DNA of 64,000 nucleotides from Strigops habroptila (GCF_004027225.2 NC_044290.2:4914906-4978905), one strand, 5' to 3'. Shown: positions 13,074-27,857, counted from the first letter of the stretch. Program-made: numbers and translations. Notes: generated from the sequence alone by a model not told the origin.

Positions 13074-16000
13074 CTGCTCTTCCTGCAACAGTTATTCAGG
13101 TCTGAAGGTGTCAAACTCCTCTGTTTGGGGAGTTAGGGGAGTTCTGTTAGGGGAATCCAGCTCTTTGGATGGAAAGTACCATACATGTACTGTGCTGATG
13201 TTGTTTTCTCTAGGCATCTGCTCTTTTTTGGGTTGAAGATAGGACAATGAGGTAGGTGGACCTTTGGTGTAACAGTCTGGTCATCCTTCTGATGTTAGGT
13301 TGAGTGCAAACAGTCTACGGTGGCTGTCCTCCTGGAACAGGATGAGGTACTGAGCATTCATGTTATTTGGATTGGAAGCTGTGGCTGCCCAGCACGGTTG
13401 GGCCATCAGAGTGAGTTTCTGCAGGTCCCACAAGATCCACAGGCTTGGTCTGATGCTGCTTGAAACCGGCACCCAGTGCATGGGAGGAGCTATCAGCCCT
13501 GGCCACCACAATACTTCTTGATGCTTATTTGCCTACCTTGGTGATAACACATGGCCTCCTCCACATCTCCCTTGCACACAGGATCCCATGACAGTTTGGG
13601 TTGCCTCCATTTCTGCTCTCTTGATCTGGGAATGGTGCTTACTCCCATGAGACCCAGAAAAAAGAGCCCAGCAGCTTTAGTTAGAGTCTGCAGGACTCAA
13701 TTTAGGTTCCCAATCCACAGCATGGTTCTTTCTCTGACACCATCCTCATGAGAGCCTTGGGGGCAGGCCGGTGGTCACAGAAGTCATCAAAGTGACTTGC
13801 TGGAAGGTGATTTTCCTCCAAGTGACTGAGCACACAGTGTGCATGCAGACCATGGTGCCCAGTTTGCCAAATGGCTCCTGGCATCTGATCAGGGCTTTTC
13901 CATGCAGCAGGGAAGAATGTAGTTGGGAAGGTTTATAAATGGTCTGTGAAGATTTGTCTCGTACCATTTTGGTCCTCTGGGAGCGAGGACCTGATTGCAG
14001 ATCAAATGTCTGATCTTTTGCTGGCATAAATCAGCATAACTCCACCAAAGTTAATGGAGCTGTGCTGATTTACGCCAAAAATCATTCATTTGCTCTGTCT
14101 CTTATCCATTTTTTCTTCTCTCCTTGGATTAGAAACCAAGTCTGTAAAGCTAATACGGTCCCTGCAGCAGCATAACATCCACTGAGTGTTTGCCTGAAGA
14201 GGTTAAAAGCCCTATAAACTGCTTTACATTCTCTAATAATAGAATACAGATGCAAAGGGGAAGGATTTGATGGTCAATTAATGCAGAAACTATCCAGTGC
14301 TTTGCATAGGTCCTACTCCCTGGCTTTGAAATACAATGCCCAATTAAAACCTTACCCAGAACTATACCGAGATTAAGAACGGGATAATACTCTGCAGCAC
14401 TCTAGGTAGCATGCTGTAGTTTTCAGGGTGCCTCTGAGCTGTTCCTTATAAACTCTTGGGTTTGTCTGGGTGTTTCCAATTGCAACTGCTCCTGGAGAAG
14501 GGCTGTGAAGTAGCATTCAGCTGGCAAAGCTGCAGAAAGGGTTATTTTACAGACAAAAAGAGGAGGAGGGGGGTAAGGAAAGTGTTGACAATCCCTTGTG
14601 CATTCTTCTGAAAGGAAAATGATGGTTACTGTAAATGTTCTGCCCTTCAGCTGGGTTATCCCGTGCTGGGCCAGGCAGTGCCTGCAGAGGGGCTCTGGGG
14701 ATGGGGTGGGCAGACACAGCTTCAGCATATTCCAGGAACTCACTTTGCACTTGGGTTGAATACCACTTGCTCCAGCTCTTTGGGGCGGATGGTATTGATG
14801 AGCTGTCAGGATGTCTCCACATGCAATGATGGCTCCAAAGGAAGGGTGCAGTTCCTTTGTGTATTTGTTGGAGCAAGAGAGGTTGGGGCTGCAGTAGCAT
14901 GGATGGGATCTGGATTTAATAGTCCAGAAGCTGGAATGAAAGCCCTCCTCTTCCAGTATCCACACCACAAGTAGAAGCTGAAAGGGGAGAAGGCAGTGTG
15001 GGCAGTGAGGAGCACCGGCAGTAATTAATCAGAGTAACAGCCAACCCATTCTTGGCTCTGGAGCTTACTCACTGGCAAAAGACACCAATGCGGAAATATA
15101 TCACCTTATTTAAGGGGCTGTAGTAATTTACTTGCCATATAGAGCCACAGAAAGGTGGGAAAGCAGGGCTTTGCATCCCTGAGGTACCTGGAGACACTTC
15201 CTGCAGGACTTAGCCTAAGGGCTGACTTAGCCCTGCTGGGCTGCCAGGTTGTCTGGACTGAGCCTGCTCCTTGGTCAGCTCTTGTCTGCATTAATCAGAC
15301 AGAAGGGATGGGGATCACATCACTGACCTTCGCCACCAAAACCCTGGGTAGCTCATACAGCCATTTGATCGTCTGCCTGTGTGCTCAGAGACTATCTCTT
15401 CAAGGAAAATGAATGCATTTAAATAGCAGATACCCAAGGAAGGCCAGTTCCTTTCTTGTCAGGGTCTCCTTTGACGTGCACAGAGCAAACTGGCAATTGA
15501 GCCAAACCAGTGGCTTGAGCAGGGATACATGGTGGTGGCTTGCCCTGGGCCTGAGCAGGAGCCATGGCAAGTCCATCTGTGAGGCATCAAACCCTGATGG
15601 CAGCTCAGCATGTCTTGTTATTCTCTTGCTGCCTGTCTTTTTCTCCCTTTCATGGTTTTGTAAAGGGGACTGGAATATACAAAGTCTTCAAAGCAACTAA
15701 TAGAATAAATCTATCACAGATGGCCTAGAGCCTGCTGGGGATGGGGAGTCTTCCAGGTGGGTCTTCAAGTCCAGTTTTGATTGAAGGTTTTGGTGTGTTT
15801 CTGTCTGGGCTCATGCACCTTCTTTGCCCCCTGGTTTTAGTCCGGGCTGTGTAAAATCTCAGCACAGATTGCCAAGGTCAAGGGGAATTGCCTGAGTTTG
15901 GGAAACTAAAACTAAATGAATGGAGCATGATATGAAAGCATAATGGAGCTGATTTTTTTTTATTGCAGGAAAGCTTCTTGACACCATTCTGACAGCATAA

Positions 16001-17626
16001 AGGGTCATTTACATCTATTTTAAGCAATGTAAAAGCTTGATCCTCATTTACACGCGTCGAAAAGAAAATATAATACGTACCGAGACTAAGCCCTTTCCTA
16101 CTGCCAAAGTGATGGAAAGAGACTTTAGTGTAAATAAGGTTCAGGCCTGTTTTCAGTTTCAGTGCCACGAACGTGCCGGTGCAGTCGCAGGAAAGATGCC
16201 AAATGTATTTATTTTGGCCTGGCGGGGTGTTTCTTCAGTTTTCTGTCTGCAGAAGAAAGTGAATGCACACGTTTTGGCTCTGCCTTCCACGAGAGCCACT
16301 GGAAGTGTCACTTCCCCCCTCTCAGGCAAGGACTGAGGATGGTGTCCCAAAGGCCACCGCACAGAGGATGCTCTTGTTGGACAGGACCTGGGGGACTGGT
16401 GGCTGCTGAATGGGCACTTTTGTGGTGAGGGTTGTGAGTTCTCTGTTTCCAGCTGCTAAGCTGCTCCCAAGGACTCTGCAGCAGCTTTAAACCAAGCAGA
16501 AACCAAGGATGCACAAGCTGACAAACTCTGTTTGTGTCAACTAAAGAAAAGCAGCTCTCTGCCGGCTGCCGGAAATGGGCTCCAGACCTTCTCCTGGGGT
16601 GGAGGAGACACAGAGTAACTGCTCAAAGATGTGAGTAGTTCCCTAAACAGGATGATGATGACAATTACAGGCTGATAGGGGCTCAGTATTTACATCTCCT
16701 TAACTAGTCAGACTTTAAACCCAATCAGAGTCCCAGGGAGCGTTGCTCTTCCCCGAGAACATTGAAGGAGACTGTGATTTATCATGGGGCACAGGGGCAA
16801 GTGGCTGATACTCCACAGAGGTTCAATAATACGGACCATCTGCACACAGAGTGTGATGCAGCCTCTCCCCATCCTTTTTTCTCTCCATATAGGACAAGGG
16901 GCAGCCTAGATCTAAAGGGAGGTGCAATTTTAAGCAGGGCTGACGTGCCTCTGTGCCAGCGTGGGACGGATTAGAATTAGTTTCTGCTAATTTGCTCCAC
17001 ATGGAGCTTTCAGTTTGAATTCTGTCTCCTGAATTAACAGGCAGACCACCCTCTTGGTATCCTGACTGCTGGATTTCCCCTTGTGAGGGAAGAAATCCTC
17101 ATCCATGCCACTTCTGCTGTGATTCAGGCAGTGTCTTACTTGCTGATCCAAGGGAAGGAGTATCTGTAGCTGTGGGTATTCCTGGGACCCCTGAGCAGAT
17201 CCAAACCTGGGCAGTCATTTCAGAAAACAAGGAACCTTTGGGAGCAGGATGGATGCATAGTCCAATGATTATTTCCTTCCAATTCATTTTGTTCCTGTCT
17301 GAATCCCAGATTGTTCCTGTTCAGGAGGCAGTTCTTAGTGTCACTGCTTTTAGCAGAGAAACCAAAATAAGTCTTGTCAGAAAAAGATCCAGGGGCTTTG
17401 ATTTCTTGCAAGTTCTCATGAAACCAACTGTTTTTGCAGAGTGGCATAAAATGAGGTTCTATGGCAGTTCTTCTTCTGCTAATGAAGACCACAGCCTCTA
17501 CAGCTAGGCCAGACCCACAGAACTGAAAAGGAGGGTGATGCACTTGCACTGCAGGAACACCAAAGGTTCATAGCAAGACATGGATAATACCTACTCATCC
17601 CACGAATTAATGGGGCCCATCTGCTG

Positions 17627-17650
17627 CCCTGTGCAAAGGGTTGCACAGGG
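17627..17650. repeat. Perfect 10-bp inverted repeat with 4-base loop
   Basis: CCCTGTGCAA at 17627-17636 pairs fully with TTGCACAGGG at 17641-17650 around the loop AGGG. No U-run follows, and this is a eukaryotic context, so a transcription terminator is not implied. Confidence 0.95.
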
Positions 17651-20600
17651 TGTATTTTGTGGGGTTTCACTCAGTCCAAAGGAAGATGCTCTAAGTCAGA
17701 TGGTTCCTTCAGGAGTCTTCAACCTGGCTTGCATGGGGGGGCTCTCCCTAAAGTTCAGCCTCCATGTGCCATTTCTCAGCCCATCCAGCCAAATTATTCA
17801 CCCCTGTGTCACTTGCTGAAATCTGCTGTTCACCATGACAAGGGAGAGCCAGTCACTGGGCTGGCTTTGGCCAAATTTGGTTTGATTGTTTAATCTTTCT
17901 CAGGATGTATTATATACTGTGTGCCTTTGCATGGGTTGCTTCAGTCTCTCTGTGGTTAGGTTCCTACCTGAGAAACAATATTACTGTGATAACAATTCCT
18001 CTCATGTCCACAACACCCTGGGTAATTCTTAGCTATGTGATTTCTCAGCAAAGGTCTGGACATTTCCAGTAGCTTCTTCATTAAGAACCTCTTTACTTGG
18101 AGCCATAACTGTTCCTGGTAAATTATACTGAGATCATGGAGGACTTCTAGGAGCCCTTTAGACGTTCAGGAGCCCCATACAAACCTCAGGTAACACAGCC
18201 CTTGGACCAAAGACTTGCTGCCCATAATAGGAGGCAGAATGAGGCTGAATGTTGAGCAGTGCTGGGTACTTTGAGCCCAGGCAGTTGGGTACACAGTGGT
18301 GGTGTGAACCCAAAGTATCGCCACTAAGTGCCCTGAGCCCCCCTACCATGTGTAAATCTGGAGCACCTTCACTGGATGTGAATGAATAAACTCTGATGAA
18401 TAAAGCTAAAGATACTTTTATAGTATTTTCCCATTTGCCTGAGAACCAGTCACATTTCTTTCTGCTTGAACTTTCAGAGGGCTCAGTATTTCATCTTTGC
18501 TTTTAAAGATTTGTGTTATGTTTTGATCCCAGCCTCAGTGTAAGAGCTAACTTTGTGCTCCTGGGCTCTGACTATAATGAATGGTGTTTTGTGTGTTAAC
18601 TGTAGTGATGTGTTTGCAGGCAAAGACTGGGGAAAGGAGGAGGAACAGAGTTTCTCTGTTTGGGCTGTTCCAAGCCGGTGTGTTGCAGAGTCCTTCCTGG
18701 TTATGGTCTATGTGAAATCTTACCAGTGCATCTGCAGGGGTTTTATAAAATCATCCTCAAATTTATTACACTTTTTCAGCCAAGAAAGACTATCTCTAAT
18801 GGTTCTACCTCAAAAGGTTTCATTCTGTCATTTCCAAGCTGGCATACTTCTCTTGGTTGTTTCAAAACAGGTGTCTTATACATTTACTCACATTTAATGT
18901 CTCAAAAGCCTTTTTTACAGCCCCCAGATGAAACTAGACAAAACTGATGAAATATTCGATTTGATGTCTAAGCATCTTTAAAACTTGCTTATATTTTGAG
19001 TGGGGTGAAGTGATCTCTGTGCCTTTTTGTTCAGGCCAACCTGAAATTATTTACCAGAGAAGCAAAGGAATCATTTATTCACCTAGTTCTGGGGTTTCTC
19101 TCTTTCCCAGTCTGGCCTTCAGTGCCTTTACCTGTGCGTGCCCTTCCTGCTGATTTTTATTACAGACTCTTGAAGTCAGCAATACAGACTTTCTCAGTGA
19201 GGGAGTATGTGAGCCTGGGTGTTTATTGTTCTTCCATGATAACTGGCAGCAGGCATTCCCATACAATGGGTCCAGAACAGAGGTGTCTTGGCAGATGACC
19301 CCTTCCCCTGTGGTTTTTCCTTTTTCCTGTCTGCTGGAAGTAAGATGAAAATGTACCTCTTGTGTACTTTGTCCTATATTGTGTACAAGAGATGGGAATG
19401 CTCCTTGGGAAAAGAAAGAGAGCAGGTCAGCTGCAAAGCACCCATCCGTAGTACATGGATGGGTGCTCGGAGGGCTCTGGACACAGTCATGTTGGACAAA
19501 GGCATGGAGAGAGCTGAGTCCTGACAGACTGGCACTGGGGATGGCTTTCACTGGAGATGCAGATCTGGATGTCCTGTTCTTCCCAGACTTCTTGTAAGGA
19601 GCAGATTTGGAGGTGTTTCCAGCAGGATTGCTTGGCTGATATCATCCATTGCCTATCTCTTACCTGGACTTGGCCTTGTGACTGAGTTTACTTGCTGAGC
19701 CTGGTGTCACCAAGCTGAGGGTGCTGCCCAGAAAATGGAGGCTGCTTTGGGGCTGTGGGCTGCTCCAGAAAGTGGAAGCCGGGAAATGATAGTATTTAAG
19801 TGACCCGAGTCCTGTTCTGGTACTGTCACAGGCTGTCTGCTTAAAGTCCCTCTACCTTCCTTCGCTAGCTTTAACTGAGCAGCACAATACTTCTTCTGTT
19901 TGTTTTTTAGAGCACAAACAACTCCTGCAAGCTGGAAAGCCCTTCCCAGTAATTCTCAAACACAAAAATATGTGCCTGCAATGTGGCACCTTTTAGAACA
20001 GCATCCACTCAGATGGCGGAGAACCCATCACAGCCCGGGGTGAGTAATTCCAATGGCTCATTACTCTTTCAATTACAAACTGGCACCTTCCTCACAGTTT
20101 GAATTTGTCTAATTCTGGCTTCCAGCCATTGGACCTTGATATGGTTTTGTCTGTTAGATTAAAGAGAGTTCCGCTATAAGAGATCTCCTCTTTAGTAAGT
20201 GCTCTTTATTGTTAATAAGATGCTGCTTCATCTTCTTTTTGATAAGCTAAATTATTAAGCACCTTGAGTATCTCAGTGTGAGAAGCTCTTCTCCATCCCA
20301 CAGTCCTCAAACTGTACTTGCAGTTCCCTCCTGAATTCCTACTTGAGTACCATTTGGTTGCCTGATAAACCCATGATGCTATTTGAGACATCTGGGTGGA
20401 ACTGGCACATCTGCAGTGGCCCTAGATGCAGGTATCTGTGTTTAGGCACCTGAATCAAGCCCTCAGATTCCAGAAGAAGGGTGTAAAATCTATTTCCCCA
20501 AATTTGAGCCACCCACAGGTTTACTAGTAGGCCAAACCTATCACCTAGTCTCCAGAGTACATCTTGCTTAGTCCAAGTGCTTACGTGGCTTTCTGGTAAC

Positions 20601-22802
20601 TCAGTCAACACTCATTAAGCTGCAGCTGCCCACAAGGTGACTCTGGCATAAGGTGCCTATTCTGATGCCCATGGCCGCAGCTGTGCAGCCCCTGGTCTGG
20701 CTGTGAGGTCCTTCTGGTGGGCAGCTTGGCAAGCTCACATCTCCGAAGCAGACTATCTAGGCTACTGTCACTCATGATGAAGACCCATGCCCTGCTTTGC
20801 CAGTAACATTTAGCAGAGTTAGGGTGTTGTTGCTGATTATTGTGACCTCAGGGACAGAGAACGCTCTGCTGTTTGGTTCTGGGTATCTTAGAAACTGGCC
20901 CAGTCTTTATGTTGTGATGCAGACGCTGGCAGGGAACTTTGAAGAAGAGTCATAAGCCACGTTCTCCACCATCATGTCTGTTTGAGGGGCACCTAAAGAA
21001 CGCTGTCAGTTTTCTCATGGCTCTCCAGAATGTGCTGACTGGGGATGGCGTGTTTTAATAATAGTTTAGAATGGTTTAACAGTATCCTGGCTTTTCTTAG
21101 TGTAATTTGGGTTTATAGACAATGACTGATCATGTGCCAGGAGTTTTATTATGGACAACAAATCTCATTCAATCAACAGCAGAGACCAAACACCCATTGT
21201 TTGACCTCACTACTTAGAACAACGTTGATGACTTCAGGCATACCAGATGGGACCTACCATCCTCATTCTGCTCTATATGAGTGATCAGCAAGCGATGGGC
21301 TGCAGAATTCCTTGTGAACTGTGCTGTGTAGGAGCTTCTTTCAGGCCCCTGCTGTTTAATACAGGAGGTCTTTGATGCAGTCTCTGGTGAGTTGGCCATG
21401 GTGGGGCTTCATATCAGGTCTTTGCCACCATGCAGCGTTAGAGTGCGGTAGCTGAGCAGAGTAACTTCTTGTTTCATGGGACCATATTCTTCTCTGTGCC
21501 AAAGGTGTTTTCAGTTGATCCAACCATAGAGAGGTAGTTAGTCCTTTGGGGCCTGTGAATTGAGGGCTTCAGGAGATGCCTCCCTTGTGCGCTGTTGATA
21601 AACTAGTCTGTCTTCACCACCTTGGCCCAAGGCTCGGAAGGATGTTTTGGAGGAACTCTGCTTGCAAACTCTCATTTCATGAGCAGCCAAGCTCTGTGGA
21701 GCATATTTAGTGAACGCACAACTAAATGAGACATGAACAGCCTGATCATGCCAGGGTAAAACACCCAGATTCATTGCTCAGGTGAGAAGGAAGCACGGCA
21801 GAACACTGAGAGCCTGAGAGAACAAGCATGAGTGTGTATAATCCATGGTGTGAAACCAATGCTATAAATAACGGGCTGATGGAAACCAGATCTGTTCTGC
21901 GTATGCTTCCCATTTCTACTCCAAAGCAAGAAACTTGTTTGCAGTGAAACGTTCATACATGGCCATGCTTTGGCCTCTGTTCCTTCCCCCAAGGCATGTG
22001 CTGGTCCTCCTGAGACCTTTAAAAGGAGGTTCTGGGTGTGACCCACGAAAGGAATGTGCAGATCTCGTGAAAGGTTTCCTATCAGCGACTACATGTGAGG
22101 GGAGGCCAGCACCAGTCATTTTATAATAGAAATGATCTTTCTCACTTGTTCCTCCCTGCCCATATTTTACAAAAGAAGAATGTTGGGAGCCAAACTAACT
22201 CGTCTGAGGGCAGAAGATGACTGTAAAAATAAGTACTGCTGATATAAACATCCAGGGCTCTGCTGTTAATATTTGATACTTTGGTCTCTTCAAGCTGCCA
22301 GTCAGAGAAGGCAGGAATTGCCGTATATAAATGTCCTCAGCGCTAAATCCTACTGTGAGCCATCAGAGTAAATAGGTTTGTTTCTCTTTTACCTTGTATT
22401 CATGTAAATCACCACTGCCAGTGGAATTTAGCCTGCGTAAGGCGAGTGTGAGTGGGAATGGTGGTACCTCTGGCTTCAGGGAGCATGAGGAAAGCTGAAG
22501 TTTGGCTACCAGTTTTCAGGGAGTTAAATAGAAGGAAGCATATTCCCCAAGGCAAACAGCAGAGACCCATTTGGAATAAATCTGCTTGCTGGCTGCACTC
22601 CTCACTCTGGCAGTCAGCTCATTGACGATTCCGGCCAAGTTTTGCACTATGGTCAGCTTTAACTAATAAAGATCTAGCATGGTACCTTGCTAATCTCATT
22701 AGATGGAGAGATATGTTTTGGTAGAGGTTTCTGGGGGAGGAGAAAGCCAGAAATATGTTTAGCAAGTTCAGCTCAAGCCATTTCAGTCAGATTTTTTTGA
22801 AG

Positions 22803-22848
22803 TGTGTATATATGTGTATACATAGCAAACACAGAGATATATATGCGT
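22803..22848. repeat. Degenerate TA/TG simple sequence
   Basis: GTGTATATATGTGTATACAT, then 12 bases later GATATATATGCGTG. Alternating purine-pyrimidine sequence without a clean period. Confidence 0.6.
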
Positions 22849-24020
22849 GCTTCTGCTCACTGTTTCTGCTTAAATCTCCCACTAAAAATAGTGGTGCCAG
22901 AGGCCCCAGTTACCCGTCCCCAGGGATAACGGCATTCCAGGCTATAGGGACTTAGAAACTCCAATAGTGTCGTTGCTCGTGGCTGGGTACTAATCCACAG
23001 AGGTTCTTGTACCTTGTTTGGAGTTAGACATGCAGAACACCCCCCCATCAAAGTCCAGGAGGAGCTGTGATGTTAAAGCCTGCTGATTTCAATGCCTTGC
23101 CTAGTGCCTCATTGTCAGGTTTATTCCCAGTGACGCCAATGGATATTCTCCCCCACCTCTGAACTAGGCTTTAAAAATACCAGGAATCGGGCCAGTGCTA
23201 ATAAATGGCAGTTCCTGGTCTACGAGGCATCACCCTATCCTGCTGGAGCCAAGCTCCTCGCAGGAGGGGAGAAAGGGGAAAACCTGGTTCTTTCTCCTTG
23301 TCTTTTTGGGTCTGTGTTAGCTTTGAAGCACTGTGTGGGTCGATAGGCTTTTGACACTGGGACATATCAGCAGGCTTTGCTCTACCCTCTTTCCTGATGG
23401 TGGTGTTTGTCAGGGGAACCTCAGTTGTAGCTTCAGAACAGGCCCTGAACTGAACACGTAATCGCTGTCCACCACATTCAGATGCTGTAACTAATGCAAA
23501 GAGGGAACTGCACTGATGTTGTGGGATACACTTGATTAACCAATTGGTCAAGGTGGTAGTGCGGAGGCTTTGTTGCTCCTTATAAGGTTGTTCCTTCCCC
23601 TTCCTCATGTCACAACAAGGACGTTGTTGTGCTTTGCTGAATCCTTCCTTGCTTGGGGCCAGTCATTTATCAAAAGAGATTTCCATCTTGGACTAATAAT
23701 TCATCTCTTATTGCAGCCCTCACTGCTCCAAGGGCCCATTTGTTTCCTCTTATCACAGTCTAATTATTTGGTGAAGGAAAATTTCTGACTTTCTTGGGGA
23801 CAGTGGCCGAGGGTTCGGGATAACCTGGCTCCCAGGTAGGGATGTGCTTGTGAGCGTGGGAGAGGGCTTTCCAGAGGGTCAGACCCCAACCGTGGGACTG
23901 CTCCTGCGGAAGGCGAGGATGGAGCAGGAATCCAGTGGGTTCAACATGAAACGCGAAGTCTCTTTCTTTGGCTTTAGCTTTCCCTTTGTGCATTTTTCAC
24001 AGCCCAATGCTCCCACGTGC

Positions 24021-24088
24021 CTCACACCTACTCATCTCCCAGCACTCACTTTCTCACACACAAGACACGCTCACACTCTCACACATAT
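24021..24088. repeat. Degenerate CA/CTCA-rich simple sequence
   Basis: Many CACA and CTCACA pieces (for example CTCACACACAAGACACGC) without a strict period, so it is probably a decayed CA microsatellite. Confidence 0.6.
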
Positions 24089-24428
24089 TAATAAGAAATC
24101 CTGTAAATGAAGTTTTTTGGTCTTTCCCCACCCCCTTCCCGGAAAACTGGGAACAAAAAAAGACAGGAAGGATTTGTATTTGAACATACTTGGCCAGTGC
24201 TGCGCTTAGAGAAGGGAGGATGGGTGGATGGATGAACAGATAGTAATCAGGGCAGCATAATTAATAATAATGACAGCAAGGCATCCTGCTCCTATTAATA
24301 GCGCATGCACAGCTTTAATCAGCTCTATCCACCATCCGGCAGGAGACTCCAGCTAAATCAATTGCTAGTTTCTATCAGAAAGGTTATTCTGACAGATTGA
24401 TGGAGGGATCCCCCTGGTTCTTTATTCC

Positions 24429-24443
24429 AAAAAAAAAAAAAAA
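24429..24443 (+). repeat. A15 homopolymer
   Basis: A run of 15 A follows TTTATTCC. No retrotransposed gene sequence is recognisable immediately upstream, so I do not read it as the tail of a processed pseudogene. Confidence 0.9.
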
Positions 24444-26137
24444 GAGAAAGTATTAATTTATTCTTAATTTCTGCATCTTTATCTGACCCAGGATAATTTC
24501 TTTGTTTTATTCAGTGACCTCAGTGCAGCTCTGAGGCCATGGAGGATGAGTCAGGGAGTTCCCCAGTTCCCTCTCCCCTGGCTGAGCATCCTCTGCTCCT
24601 TGATCTGCTGCCTCTTGGGTGCAGTGCAAAGCTCTGAGATGGCCTTGGACAGGCAAGCTGGGGAGAGAACTATTAATAAGGGCAGCAGGGCTGTCTGTAG
24701 TCACTGTGCCACTGCTATCTCCGTACCGTGCTCATTGCTCATTTACAAAGTGTTTTGGAATCACCTGGAACATGAGAGGTGCTCTTTATAAATCAGACTC
24801 CATCTCAGTCTGTCTTACAGCCATTCCTCTTCTCTGAAAGCAGCAATAAGTTCAGCTGGGCTAGTAAGGGCCACTTCAGAAATATTCTTTAAAGAGAAGT
24901 TCTAAAATCTGATTGCTTTGTTAAGCATATTATACATATGGATTGCCAATTGATGTATTGCATGCAAAAGATACAGCAAATATAATAATAACCTTTCCCA
25001 ACATTTCATTTTGAAGCCCCATTTACCTGAAGCGACCTGCTCCAAGTAAATATTTCACATGTTTCTCCTTCACAAGTGCGCTTACAACTTATGAAGCACA
25101 CACAAATGTTTTAATTCTGACAAAATGAGCATCTTTCATGCACCAGCCTCTATTCAGCACATAGTTTTGCAGCTAAATGGCTTTCTGATTATCGTGTCCC
25201 AGGATATTACTTCAACTGAAGTGATATGAAATGTCATTAAAAAGTAATGTTCCTCTGCTTTGACAATCATATTAGTAAACACTGGAGGCTCTGCAGGTTA
25301 TATGTCAGGCAGGCCGACACTAATGGGTTTATTAACATACACAGTAGCACTTTGTCAAACCTCCTTGTTAATCTAAATTTGCAGGTGACAAAAAGAAACA
25401 GAGGGGGAGCAAGAAGATGAAATTTAAACACTGTTCAGGTTGGACCATAAGTTAAAGAAGCCAGGAAACCCCAAGGAAGGTCAGCTGCTCCCCAGGCTGC
25501 TTCCCTGTTTCACCCAGCCCTCGAGGTGTTCTCCCAGCTGGTGGGGAGCACAGACACCCGTTCTGGAGAAGAACAAGTGCGATGCATGGGAAAGAGCACA
25601 AGTGGATTTGATTCAGGGTTAAGGGTGAATAGCTGCATCCCCATCTGAGCCAGCAGCATTACCATACAGAAACAATCAGGGCTGGGGACTGCTGGGCAGT
25701 GGGGGGAAGTCAGAGGACCTGAGCAGCAAACATAAGAGGACATATGGAGTCACAGGGACAAATGGGTTATCAGAGGGATGTCAGGGTACCAGGGACAAGA
25801 TATTTCTGCCACCTATAAACTATTTCTGGGGGAGGATCCAGGCAGCGTTGCTATGTAGCCTGAGCATGGCACTGAATAACAAGGCTGTGTGGCTATTTAG
25901 AGGTGATGGAGAGCTGAGACCAAATTTCCCCCAGGATTCGGGCAAAGGAAGGATGGACTTCTGAGCTTGAGGAGGGGATGTGCTCTCCTGATGTCCCTAA
26001 ATGATATGATAGGAATGGAGGGGGAATTTCAGTTGCTGCTGCTGGGCTAGCTGATGCTGAGCCCAGCCCAGGCAGTACATGGGCAGCAGGGGGTCACCTA
26101 CTGCTGGGGGGCTCTGGCACCTCTGCAGAAGCCCCTT

Positions 26138-26162
26138 GTGGTGGTAGTGGTGGTGGTGGTGG
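26138..26162 (+). repeat. (GTG)n triplet microsatellite
   Basis: Eight GTG-type triplets with one GTA interruption, followed by GG. The flanks are ordinary unique sequence. Confidence 0.9.
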
Positions 26163-27857
26163 CATCAGCCGCTGGGTTCGTTCCTGGTGAGCAGCAGTGA
26201 GGCACAAGCTCTGCTGTCACTGCTCCCCACAGCACTGATGGAGAATTGAATTTGGCCTGTGGGGGCTTATTTACCCAGCAGTTGCAAATGCTTCCCCTCA
26301 GGATGCTGAATACCTATTCCCAGTTTTGTTCAAATGGCTCCATCTGCTCCGTGAGCCAGCGCTTCCAGCATGTACTACACAGAGGTGGTTGGAGGCGCAG
26401 AGCAAGAGAAACAGGGCCGAGAGGAGCTGCCCAAGGGGATATTCAGGGAAAACCAGTTTCCACGTGGGAAATGAATTGCATCCCCGCATGTGCTGCCTCT
26501 TCCTCCTGGCTGGCAAGACTTTGGGAGAGGTGAGTAACAGCAGTGAAACTTTGTGGAGTGAAGCAGGCTTCAGGGCTGCACAGATGCCTGGTTTGCTCCA
26601 GTGCTTGGGAGGTGGCACTGCACCATGTCCTGGGGAGGTGGTCCAAGCTTCCCATAGGAATAGCACTGTGCCCTTGGTCAACCCTACAACAACAAAGCAG
26701 AGTGTGCAGGGCTGGCTGCATCGTGTGGCCCTGCAGCAAGGTGGGAGCCTTAAAGACAGCATCAAGTTTGGGGTAGAAGAGGAATCTGAGGTTTCAAGTT
26801 ATAGAAGACAAACCCACCTCTGTCTGCTCAAATATCCTGGCTCACAGAACCACAAGCTGTTTAAAACCATCCCCTGAGCCAGCTGAGAAGGAAAGCCAGA
26901 TGCTGAAATTTGGGTGCATGGCTAGAGTTGGGGCCTCAGGGACATGTGAAGCCTAGAGGGATCTGCTGGCACCTCTGGGTGCTCCCACACACGCTGAGCC
27001 TTGGCTATTGGGATCCATATTTTTTCCCCGTGGAATGGGATGATAATGGCTCTATATGTTGTAAGGATGCTCTGAAGAAGCAATTTCCCTTCTCCCTCTG
27101 AAAAAACAACAGGACTTGATGAAGCTGTTTGAAGTGGCCATTGACTGTGGGGTCCTGAGGCTGCGTTCATCTTTTAGTTCTGCATTAGCAGATAGCAGAG
27201 TCGGGTGTTTCCTCGTGCCGGCTCCGTGTTTGCTACAGGGTAAGTGAAGTCAGTGACTTGCTGTGGTTTTTATTTTGGGAGCTGGGAAGTGTAAGTACAG
27301 TGGGACTTATTCTTGTCCAAATGACTAAGCCTCCGCCAGCCCGGAGCTCTTCATCTTGGCAAACAGATGGTGCGTGGAAGAAAAGCGATGCTATTCCCTG
27401 CACTGAAAGGCCTTTTCTTTCTGGAGCGGTGCCTTAAAGCTACAATGGTTTGGTTTATTGGGCTGAGCTGTACTGGGTGTTCAGGTACCTTTTGGGGAGT
27501 GACACAAAACAGGACAGAGTCGCATCTGCAGTCTCGGATGGGTCCAGCCTCAAGGCGCCTGCAGGGACCCATTCTCTGCGGGTGTAAGTTGGTCTCATGC
27601 GAATGTGAAGAGCTCAGATGTGGGGCAGAGCAGCTGGGCGCAGGGATCCTTTGGGGCATGCTAAGGAGCATCATTGCTCGGTCCAAGAGGGAGCTTCCCT
27701 TCCTGGAAACACTTAAAACTCCATGTGCCCTGGAGCTCAGCAGGTTCTGGTGTGCAGATGCACCACCCATGGTTGCTGTCTCTCACCAGTTCTCATCATT
27801 TTGGGAACTGGAAGCCTGAGGTTGAATCACCAAGCTGAGACTGCAGCTGGGCCCATG

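Noticed and set aside
24429..24443. A15 run as the tail of a retrocopy
   Set aside because: No coding or SINE-like sequence precedes it and no target-site duplication is visible.
26298..26877. Overlapping frames of 155-183 codons on opposite strands
   Set aside because: No familiar domain, and the open frames on both strands suggest base composition rather than coding.
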